Part shown: in pieces, positions 53,398 to 60,808 of the stretch
How positions within the stretch are numbered: position 1 is the first letter of the stretch
Layout: each line of letters starts with the position of its first letter
Assembly (NCBI RefSeq): GCF_001020985.1
Contig: NZ_CP011542.1
Location: 124,001-188,000 of the forward strand
Length of the DNA: 64,000 nt
Source: Corynebacterium mustelae
GTDB lineage: Bacteria; Actinomycetota; Actinomycetes; Mycobacteriales; Mycobacteriaceae
Direction: 5' to 3'
Position numbers and translations under genes: made by a program
Notes under the pieces: model-generated
Told to the model about the DNA's origin: nothing
The model's database searches: none
The model's input: only the letters and a program-made list of their open reading frames with translations

Positions 53398-53997
53398 ATG
53401 ATTGATTCTGATTTTGGGTTGTTTTGTTCGCGGTATTCGTTGTTTGGTCGGGATTGGTTTTCCTGTGATGATGCGGCGCGTAGTGCTGAGGAAACGCAGT
53501 TGATTGTGGATGAGTTGTTAGCGCGTGAGGGTGAGCGGTTGGCCGTGGTGGAGTCGGCGTTGTCGGGTGTGCTGCCGTTTGATTCGTCGATGGATAAGGT
53601 GGTTGCTCTTGGGCAGCTTCTTGCGAAGTCGCGTGTGGTGAATGGGGATCGGAGGGAGTCTGAGGTGACGTTGAGTTTGGTGCATGATTTTGGGTGTGCT
53701 TTGCATCGGTTGTTGCATGAGGTTGATCCGGAGATTACGTGGCGGTTTCAGCGGCGGGCGAAGCGTGCGGTGTCGTTTAATCGTCCAGTGTCAGCGCGCG
53801 ATAACAAGTTTGCTGGTGGCGGTTATGTAGATGTTATTTGGGATAGCTACGGGATTATCAATTCCGCATATTTGAACGGCCAGGAACTCGTTCCTCGTTT
53901 CTTTTCGGCTTTTAAGACATTAATTCAGGGACGGTTGCAGGTTGATCTTGCGTTTCCTGAGTCTGTTTTGCGCGTTAGCGATGAGGGTAATGATTAG
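53398..53997 (+). CDS. Immunity-like protein, family A, copy 2
   Basis: 199 aa. Residues 1-135 almost identical to copy 1 (49734), with DNA identity over about 400 bases. The C-terminal 60 residues (GGGYVDVIWDSYGIINSAYL..., LQVDLAFPESVLRVSDE) differ. Constant N-terminus with variable C-terminus suggests exchange of tail specificity by recombination. Nine bases before copy 3. Confidence 0.68.
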   Translation: MIDSDFGLFCSRYSLFGRDWFSCDDAARSAEETQLIVDELLAREGERLAVVESALSGVLPFDSSMDKVVALGQLLAKSRVVNGDRRESEVTLSLVHDFGCALHRLLHEVDPEITWRFQRRAKRAVSFNRPVSARDNKFAGGGYVDVIWDSYGIINSAYLNGQELVPRFFSAFKTLIQGRLQVDLAFPESVLRVSDEGND

Positions 53998-54006
53998 ATT
54001 TTTGAC

Positions 54007-54594
54007 ATGACTGATTCTGATTTTGGGTTGTTTTGTTCGCGGTATTCGTTGTTTGGACGGGATTGGTTTACTGGTGATACGGATGCGCGTAGTGCTGAGG
54101 AAATACGCTCGATTGTGGATGAGTTGTTAGCGCGTGAGGATGAGCGGTTGGCCGTGGTGGAGTCGGCGTTGTCGGGTGTGCTGCCGTTTGATTCGTCGAT
54201 GGATAAGGTGGTTGCTCTTGGGTTATTGCTTGCGAAGTCGCGTGTGGTGAATGGTGATTTGGAAGATTCTGATGTGACGTTGAGCTTGGTTCATGATTTT
54301 GCGTGCGGGGTGCATCGGTTGTTGCATGAGGTTGATCCGGAGATTACGTGGCGGTTTCAGCGGCGGGCGAAGCGTGCGATGTCGTTTAATCGCCCGGTGT
54401 TAGCGCGTGATGACACGTTTGCTGGTCGGGGGTATATAGATGTCATTTGGTCTGCGTACGGTACGGTGAATTTTGCGTTTACGAGGGGTTTGGATCCGGT
54501 GGATCGGTTGTTTTCGAAAATTTCTCGGTTGGTGAAGTCTCATTTGCAGGTTGATCTTGAGTTCCCAGAGTGTGGCCGTGTTGCGGATGAGTAG
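54007..54594 (+). CDS. Immunity-like protein, family A, copy 3
   Basis: 195 aa. Same conserved N-terminal block as copies 1 and 2 with some drift (LVHDFACGVHRLLHEVDPE), and a tail closer to copy 1 (LDPVDRLFSKISRLVKSH). Followed by a SUKH-like gene, so 54007-55041 is a duplicate of 49734-50765. Confidence 0.68.
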   Translation: MTDSDFGLFCSRYSLFGRDWFTGDTDARSAEEIRSIVDELLAREDERLAVVESALSGVLPFDSSMDKVVALGLLLAKSRVVNGDLEDSDVTLSLVHDFACGVHRLLHEVDPEITWRFQRRAKRAMSFNRPVLARDDTFAGRGYIDVIWSAYGTVNFAFTRGLDPVDRLFSKISRLVKSHLQVDLEFPECGRVADE

Positions 54595-54609
54595 GTGTTA
54601 GGAGTTTTT

Positions 54610-55041
54610 ATGATTAATTATGAGGATTTTGTTGGGTTTGATGGTTCGGATTTTGAGTTGGGTGGTTTGAGTCCGGAGTTGTTGGCGGAGGGTTTTGCGT
54701 TTGCGCCGGATTGGTTGCCGCAGGATTTCAAGGATTTTTTCTTGGATTATTATAGTTGGACTGTGAATGGGACGGAGATTCTTCCGCCTGCGCCTGCGGT
54801 GGTGTGGGATAACGCGCAGATGCACCTTTTTGATAATTTTCGTGAGTGGTATCCAGATCGGGAGGATTTTTATCCGATTGCGAAACTAAATGGTGCTAGT
54901 TATTTGGTGTTTCATCGGAAGTCTGATGGTCAGGTGGAGTGTGGGTATTACGATTTCACGGATGAGGCGTGGTATGGCGGTGGCCCGTATGAGTCCTTTG
55001 AAAAGTGGGCGTATGCACTACTTGAGAATAAACGTGATTAG
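54610..55041 (+). CDS. SMI1/KNR4 (SUKH)-like immunity protein, copy 2
   Basis: 143 aa, near-identical to 50337-50765 apart from the first 25 residues and the last five. ATG 54610 follows GGAG; five upstream codons of the longer frame are rejected. Paired with the family A gene before it, repeating the order A-SUKH-pentapeptide of the first block. Confidence 0.77.
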   Translation: MINYEDFVGFDGSDFELGGLSPELLAEGFAFAPDWLPQDFKDFFLDYYSWTVNGTEILPPAPAVVWDNAQMHLFDNFREWYPDREDFYPIAKLNGASYLVFHRKSDGQVECGYYDFTDEAWYGGGPYESFEKWAYALLENKRD

Positions 55042-55086
55042 CAATTGGTAATAGAGATTCTGGTTTTGTAAGGGTGGTGTGTTTGT

Positions 55087-56005
55087 GTGAGTGGTGTTGT
55101 TTCTGAGTTGCGTGGTCGGTGGGATTCGTCGCATGCGGGGTTGGTTCCGATGGTGGATGTTTCGCCGTTTGGTGTGGTTGATGGGCGGCAGGATTTTCGG
55201 GGTTTTGTTGCTAGTGATCTTCGGGGGCTGCATATGTTTAAGTCGGGTGAGGTGATTGGGAATGCGGATATTTCGTATGGGGTGTTTCCGCGTTATGTGG
55301 TCTCGGTTGGGGGCGCTGTAGAGAATGTGGTTGCTGTTGATGCGGTTTTTAACAGGTTGAAGGTGATTGGTGGCCGGATTGTGGGTTGTCGGTTTGAGGG
55401 GGTGGATTTTACGGATCAGTCATTTTTTGGTGATTCGGTAGTTGATGGGTGCGAGTTTGTTGGTTGCGTTGCGCCGGAGGCGTTTGGGGGTGTGGCTGCT
55501 GTAGTGGATTCGGTGATTGTGGATACGGTGATCCAGAGGATGGGTGATGTTAATTATGAGCAGTCGCCGTTGTTGTTGCGGAGTCGGTTTGAGACGAAGA
55601 TGTCGAATGTGACTATTTGGGTGCATCCGGAGGCGCAGAATTTGCAGGGGTGTGATTTTTTCTAAGGCGAAGTGGCGGAATGTGAATTTTAAGGGGGTGG
55701 AGTTTGCTGGTGTGAAGGTTCCGGCGGTGTCGCGGCGGTTTATGGTGGATGATTATCCGCGGTGGCGGGGTGAGTTGGTGCGGTTGGCTGATGAGTTTGC
55801 TGGTGATGAGGATCATCCGTTGTCGGGGGTGGGGAAGATGATGCAGATTATTTTGGGTGCGGAGGATACGAAGTTGGCTGCGGCGGGTTGTTCGGTGCCG
55901 CAGGTGCGGTATTGTTGGGAGGCTGATCCGTTGGGTGAGTTTAAGAAGTCGGGTGCGGTTCGTTATCGGGAGTTTTTCGAAACCGCAGGCATCACATTCG
56001 AATGA
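55087..56005 (+). pseudogene. Pentapeptide-like protein broken by a frameshift
   Basis: Two frames: 55087 to a stop at 55663, and 55652 to 56005. They join at a T6 run (55656-55661): removing one T gives LQGCDFSKAKWRNVNFKGVE in one 305-residue frame. The joined protein has the same architecture as 50793-51572 (pentapeptide-like region, then VSRRFMVDDYPRWRGELV). GTG start with AAGGGTGG upstream. It could be a true pseudogene, a sequencing error or a slippage-controlled gene. Confidence 0.65.
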
Positions 56006-56136
56006 CGTTTCGGGGTGCTGCTCTGGTGATTTATTTGTAGGGTTTGCCCATGCTGCGGATTGTCACGTGGTTGTGTCGGGGTGATGTGGCAGAATCAGTT
56101 GCGGTTGGTTGGTTTTGACCGAAAGGAAAATTTCAG
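56006..56136 (+). other. Right edge of the island, before recR
   Basis: 131 bases, no gene. Holds the recR ribosome-binding site (GAAAGGAAAA). No direct repeat matching the left edge was found by eye. Confidence 0.4.
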
Positions 56137-56793
56137 GTGTTTGAAGGGCCATTGCAGGATCTGATTGATGAGCTGTCCCGGTTGCCGGGGGTTGGCCCGA
56201 AGAGCGCGCAACGGATTGCATTCCACCTATTGCAGGTGGAGCCGATTGATATTACGCGGCTGCAGGAGGCACTGGGGGCAGTGCGTGATGGGGTGCGGTT
56301 CTGCCGGATTTGTTGCAATATTTCCCGCGATGAGGTGTGCCGGATTTGTGCCGATTCGGGGCGGGATCGGGGCACTATTTGTGTGGTTGAGGAGCCAAAG
56401 GATATCCAGGTTTTGGAGCGGACCGGCGAGTTCAATGGCCGCTACCACGTGTTGGGGGGTGCGCTGGACCCGTTGAATAATGTGGGTCCGCGTGAGTTGA
56501 ATATCTCCCAGTTGTTGCAGCGGATTGGTGGGGTGTTGCCCGATCGGGAGTTAGCAGGCTCCACGCCGGATGCGCCGTTAGTTGATGATGCGCCGGAGAT
56601 CACGGAGGTTATCATCGCCACTGATCCGAATACGGAGGGTGAGGCTACGGCGAGCTATTTGGTGCGGTTATTGAAGGATTTCCCGGATTTGGTGGTTTCC
56701 CGCCTGGCCTCCGGAATGCCGCTGGGCGGCGACTTGGAGTTCGTCGATGAGCTCACGTTGTCGCGTGCCCTTAGCGGCAGGTTGCGGTTGTAG
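56137..56793 (+). CDS. recR: Recombination mediator protein RecR
   Basis: 218 aa. Helix-hairpin-helix ([20 protein letters not shown]), C4 zinc motif [16 protein letters not shown], Toprim domain from [14 protein letters not shown] to [12 protein letters not shown], and [11 protein letters not shown]. Loads RecA on gapped DNA with RecO/RecF. GTG start. In relatives it directly follows ybaB; here it is on the far side of the toxin island. Confidence 0.93.
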   Translation: MFEGPLQDLIDELSRLPGVGPKSAQRIAFHLLQVEPIDITRLQEALGAVRDGVRFCRICCNISRDEVCRICADSGRDRGTICVVEEPKDIQVLERTGEFNGRYHVLGGALDPLNNVGPRELNISQLLQRIGGVLPDRELAGSTPDAPLVDDAPEITEVIIATDPNTEGEATASYLVRLLKDFPDLVVSRLASGMPLGGDLEFVDELTLSRALSGRLRL

Positions 56794-56797
56794 CGCG

Positions 56798-57511
56798 TTA
56801 TCGCCCCAGGCGTTCGCGCCGCAGCTTTTCGACGACCGGAATGTCCAGCGGTGCAAGCTTGGCCAGGGTGGTTCCAGTAGCCTGGGCTAGGAGCAGGTCA
56901 GCCAGTTGGGGGTTACGGGCGAATGCTGAGCCGTGCATATAGGTACAGATGATGCTGCCTTGGGTGGCACCTTCGTAGCTGCGCTGATCTTGGTCGGTAT
57001 TGCCGGGGCCGGTGATGATGGTGCCCAGTGCTTGGGCGTCGGGGCCTAAGGTGGTGGCACCCATATGGTTGACAAATCCGGTGAAGGTGTCGGTTAACCC
57101 GCCGCCGATGGGGGCAGCGGTGACTTCCCCGATGGATCGGGTTTTTAGGGTTGTGGTGGTGGCGTCGATAAGCTCAAGTCCCGTGACTTCCGTGCCGCCT
57201 GCCCGGAAACTTGTTCCTAGTATTTGGAAACCGGCGCATACAGCGAATATCGGGACACCAGCGTCGGCGACCTTACGTAACCCGCCGTCGCCCTTGAGAT
57301 GTTCTGTTGCGATTATTTGGGCGGTGTCCTCGCCGCCGCCGAGGCAATATACATCAAGTTGGGTGGGGACGGGTTCGCCGAGTCGAATTTTGTGGATCTC
57401 AGCGTCGATGCCGCGCATGCGGGCGCGCTGCCGAAGGACGAGCGCGTTTCCGTCGTCGCCGTAGGTTCCGAGGACGTCGGGTAGGACCAAACCGATTGTT
57501 AACGTGCTCAT
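56798..57511 (-). CDS. gatD: Lipid II isoglutaminyl synthase, glutaminase subunit GatD
   Basis: 237-aa class I glutamine amidotransferase of the CobB/CobQ-like group. Nucleophile Cys in FAVCAGFQILG, catalytic His in CTYMHGSAFARNP. With MurT it amidates the D-Glu alpha-carboxyl of lipid II. The stop of murT is two bases upstream of the GatD start, so they form an operon. An 11-mer repeat lies near its 3-prime end (56824). Convergent with recR. Confidence 0.9.
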   Translation of the reverse strand: MSTLTIGLVLPDVLGTYGDDGNALVLRQRARMRGIDAEIHKIRLGEPVPTQLDVYCLGGGEDTAQIIATEHLKGDGGLRKVADAGVPIFAVCAGFQILGTSFRAGGTEVTGLELIDATTTTLKTRSIGEVTAAPIGGGLTDTFTGFVNHMGATTLGPDAQALGTIITGPGNTDQDQRSYEGATQGSIICTYMHGSAFARNPQLADLLLAQATGTTLAKLAPLDIPVVEKLRRERLGR

Positions 57512-57513
57512 GG

Positions 57514-58854
57514 TTAGTTCTCCTTCTCGGTGGCGATGCGGCGTTCCAGCGCGCGTTTGAGGTCACGGAATGCGGTGTAATTGGCAAGGACCTCGATATT
57601 TCCGGCCGGACACGCTTCAATTGCGGCGACCATGTCTGATACTAAGTCGTGGTCGATTTCGGCATAAGTCAATCGAACGGCAAGGTCGGTGCCGCGTTCG
57701 CCGGAGGCGATGACCTTAAGCGGCCCGAAATCTTCGAATTGAACGTCCCATAGCCAGGACAGATCTTCGCCGTCGGCAACTTGACCATTGACGGCGATAA
57801 CCAGCCCGTCCGCACTGCGATCAACCATGGACATGGCTTCCTGCCAGCCAGCCGGGTTTTTTGCCAGAAGGAGATGGATCGACCGATCGCCTAATTGCAA
57901 AGTGGAGTACCGGCCAGCGACGTCATCGACGGATTCGACGGCGCTAATCGCCTTTTCAACGGGAATATCGAAACATGCGACGGCAGCCGCCACGGCTTGG
58001 GTGGCGTTACCCCGGTTGGCGCGACCCGGCAATTGAAGTGACAACGGGTGGGTGTGACCGCTGGAATCGGTGATTCCCGCGTCGGTGATTGTCCAATCCG
58101 GTTCCGGCCGGGCGAATGCGGAGCCATCCGGCAGTGGTTTGGCGGCTTTCCAGGAACCATTGTTGTGAATGATGTGTCCGCCGGTGCGGGGACAAGAAAC
58201 GGAGTCACCTAACCACCCGGCTCCGGCAGATACCCATACGACGTTTTTCGCAGCCAGTGCGATGGATGTAACGAGGACATCGTCGCAGTTAGCAACCACA
58301 GTTAGTTCGGGGTGGGCGGCCACGCAATCGCGTAATGCGCGCTCAATCTTATTAATCTCCCCCACGCGGTCGAGCTGGTCGCGGGATAAATTGAGCAAAA
58401 CTAAACAATTGGGGCGGAGCCGATCCACAACTGCTGGCACGTGCAGCTCGTCGCATTCAAGGACGATGTGGCTCGCTTCGCGTCCCGCCATGAGGGCGGA
58501 GATAATGCCCGCGTCCATGTTGTCGCCGCCGTCGTTGGTGGCAACACTGTGGCTGCTACGTAACGCCGAGGTCAGCATTCGGGTGGTGGTGGATTTTCCA
58601 TTGGTACCGGTGACGATGGCAACGGGCCTGCCACCACCCAAGTTTTTCATGATCTGTGGGTCGATTTTCTCCGCTATTAAGCCGCCAATCATTCCGCCTG
58701 AGCCGCGTCCGGTGGCGCGGGAGGCGTAGGTAGCCAGGTTGGCGATACCGATCGCGGCTTTGGTGCGCAGGCCGGGAACTTTTGCAGCGGCGGTAGCTGC
58801 TGCGGCTGTGGTGGCCAGCGCTGGAACCAGTGTGCTCAATCGAGGGAACTTCAT
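57514..58854 (-). CDS. murT: Lipid II isoglutaminyl synthase, Mur-ligase subunit MurT
   Basis: 446 aa. Mur-ligase ATP site VTGTNGKSTTTRML; a central domain and a C-terminal DUF1727 region. The zinc ribbon of MurT (four Cys in S. aureus) is mostly lost: only one Cys remains in SCPRTGG and the second CxxC is gone (SAFARPEPDW). ATG 58854 eight bases after TACACT (leaderless). Works with GatD downstream. Confidence 0.88.
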   Translation of the reverse strand: MKFPRLSTLVPALATTAAAATAAAKVPGLRTKAAIGIANLATYASRATGRGSGGMIGGLIAEKIDPQIMKNLGGGRPVAIVTGTNGKSTTTRMLTSALRSSHSVATNDGGDNMDAGIISALMAGREASHIVLECDELHVPAVVDRLRPNCLVLLNLSRDQLDRVGEINKIERALRDCVAAHPELTVVANCDDVLVTSIALAAKNVVWVSAGAGWLGDSVSCPRTGGHIIHNNGSWKAAKPLPDGSAFARPEPDWTITDAGITDSSGHTHPLSLQLPGRANRGNATQAVAAAVACFDIPVEKAISAVESVDDVAGRYSTLQLGDRSIHLLLAKNPAGWQEAMSMVDRSADGLVIAVNGQVADGEDLSWLWDVQFEDFGPLKVIASGERGTDLAVRLTYAEIDHDLVSDMVAAIEACPAGNIEVLANYTAFRDLKRALERRIATEKEN

Positions 58855-58943
58855 GAGCTAAGAGTGTAGTCCGTTAATCGTGTTATTCGCCTGTAGAAGA
58901 TCAGCGCATCACATTACTAGTTGGCAACAATTGCGGCATAAAG

Positions 58944-60215
58944 TCAGGAGGCCTCGGCGGGTGCGATGGTTGTTCCTGGTTGAACGGTTTTTACCAGTTC
59001 CAAAAAGTCGGTGTCGCTGATGAGCGGTATACCTTTTCGGCTAGCATGCATTGCTTTTCCAGTCAGGGGATCGGTGATGTTACAGACCACCAGCGAGGTT
59101 TGCCGGGTGACTTTCTCGGAATAGAAAAGCTCCGCCGCGACGATGGCCTCGATGATGATGTCGGGGTCGAGAGTGATCTCGGGGGCGACTACCACCTCCA
59201 TACCGGCGATTAATCCGGTGTCGGGGCTATAGATACCAGGGTTTTCGTACTGGGCGCTGGCTTCTATGGCATCGACCCGAATGGCAGAGCGTTGCAAACC
59301 GAATGCATCGGCACGCAAGGTATCAGGTGTGGTGATGGCAATGGCGTCGGGGAATTGCCCCTGAGCGTGGAAAAACATATCGGCAACCAACGTCGTTTCT
59401 TCCCGTGCAACGTCGGCGGCTGGTTGCCGTGCTCGTTCAACGGTTGCTGTAGCAGCGGCGGTTTCGAGACCAAGTGCACGGGCCACGGTGCGAATCCGGA
59501 TGTCGGGTAGAAACTTCGCTTGTCGACGCGCGATGCTGAGGGTATCAATAATGCCTTTAGGTTTCGGCACATGCCCCACCCGGTGTCTGCGGCGTGACCT
59601 ATTTCGGTTGTTGCGGCTTCGGTTAGCCCGTGCAGCTTTAGCCATGGTGCATCGTGCTTCGTTGTGGATAAAACCCCATGATAATGGGGCGTTATTGACG
59701 ATTAACGTGCGGCCGTCGATAAGTCGACCTAGAGGTTTAAGCACCTGTTCAAACCGGCTTCCTTCCGCAATTTCTACAAGCGTAAGGCCATGCAAATGCT
59801 GCGGGCCTGGATCACCGACCGGATTGATAACCGTGTAGTATTCATCGACTATTTCCCCGGTAGGTGACAGTAGAAGTGCATCGATAGCAACGATATGTGC
59901 GGTGCTTGGGTGGATGCCAGAGCTGTGGATCGTCATGGCGATATAAGGGCTACGAGCAAGTTCTTCGGCGCGTTCTGCTTGATATTGCAACCGCTTGGCT
60001 TCGCGTTCCGCTTTTTCTTCCTGGCTGAGAATCCGGCGTTGCGGACGGTTCTGGCTTTTTTGATTGCGGGTAGGTTGCGGAGTTGGCGTGCCCGATGGGC
60101 GTCGTCGTCGGCGACGCCGCGTCCGTTGCGCGGAGGTGGAATTTTTCTCAGTGGAGCGGGAGGAATCTTCAGATAGGGGGTGTGTGGCATTGGTGTGGGA
60201 AGAAGATTCACTCAT
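58944..60215 (-). CDS. DnaQ-like DEDD-fold protein lacking catalytic residues, with BRCT-like C-terminus
   Basis: 423 aa. A basic, disordered N-terminus (TRRRRRRRPSG) precedes a DnaQ-type fold. The three exonuclease motifs are all degenerate: Exo I reads IAMTIHSSGIHPST instead of DxExT, Exo II NNAPLSWGFI lacks the Asp, and Exo III VAREETTLVADM lacks the His. The last 90 residues (TSLVVCNITDPLTGKAMHAS) resemble BRCT. Probably a catalytically dead relative of corynebacterial DnaQ2; possible scaffold role is inference. ATG 60215 chosen with TACAAT eight bases before it. Confidence 0.8.
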   Translation of the reverse strand: MSESSSHTNATHPLSEDSSRSTEKNSTSAQRTRRRRRRRPSGTPTPQPTRNQKSQNRPQRRILSQEEKAEREAKRLQYQAERAEELARSPYIAMTIHSSGIHPSTAHIVAIDALLLSPTGEIVDEYYTVINPVGDPGPQHLHGLTLVEIAEGSRFEQVLKPLGRLIDGRTLIVNNAPLSWGFIHNEARCTMAKAARANRSRNNRNRSRRRHRVGHVPKPKGIIDTLSIARRQAKFLPDIRIRTVARALGLETAAATATVERARQPAADVAREETTLVADMFFHAQGQFPDAIAITTPDTLRADAFGLQRSAIRVDAIEASAQYENPGIYSPDTGLIAGMEVVVAPEITLDPDIIIEAIVAAELFYSEKVTRQTSLVVCNITDPLTGKAMHASRKGIPLISDTDFLELVKTVQPGTTIAPAEAS

Positions 60216-60808
60216 GGGGGCTAATTGTATCTGGCTTTGCGTGCTATCAACAGCATGCACATGCCCAGCAGGGCAAAGATTGCGTGCAGCTTGCGCCCAC
60301 GATTCTTAGGATGTGACTGTCGGCAGGATCGAAACCTGCACTTGTTGAGTTTTCCAAAGGCAAACTGCACTGTGGCGGCTTCCGTAGCTAGCAACGGTCG
60401 TGATGGGGACCAATAATGAATGTTTCCCACACAATTGGGGGGATTTTTGTACATAGGCGCGTGAAATCACTAGGCGCTGCCGTTGCGTGAACGGGTAGCG
60501 CTAAACCTATACCAATTGCGACGTATTGCGGCGACATTACGCCTAAGCTGGAACTTATTTTATGCTTAAAATATTTAGATATTTAGCAACTTCAATATTG
60601 ATACTTGTGGCTATTTTTGCGTAGTGAATGAGTCTATTTAACACAATTGACGCAGCTAATAATTCATGCAAGGCTAGTTTCGTTAACGTCTCATTTAAAA
60701 CTTGTAAAAATTTAAGCATATGGCACGATCGGGCTGAGCTTTTTAAGTTTTGGTGAAACGGTGAAGTTGAAACGTGTAAAACGCGGAGATAATGGAAGGT
60801 AGTAGATC
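60216..60808. other. 593-bp gene-free, AT-rich region before the adhesin gene
   Basis: Carries the leaderless promoter of the DnaQ-like gene at its left edge (TACAAT, 60224-60229). The stretch 60530-60760 is AT-rich with many A/T tracts and probably holds the adhesin promoter. No small RNA recognised. Confidence 0.45.

Noticed and set aside
43134..56136. Island as an integrated prophage or integrative element
   Set aside because: No integrase, no phage structural genes, no tRNA at either edge and no flanking direct repeat seen.
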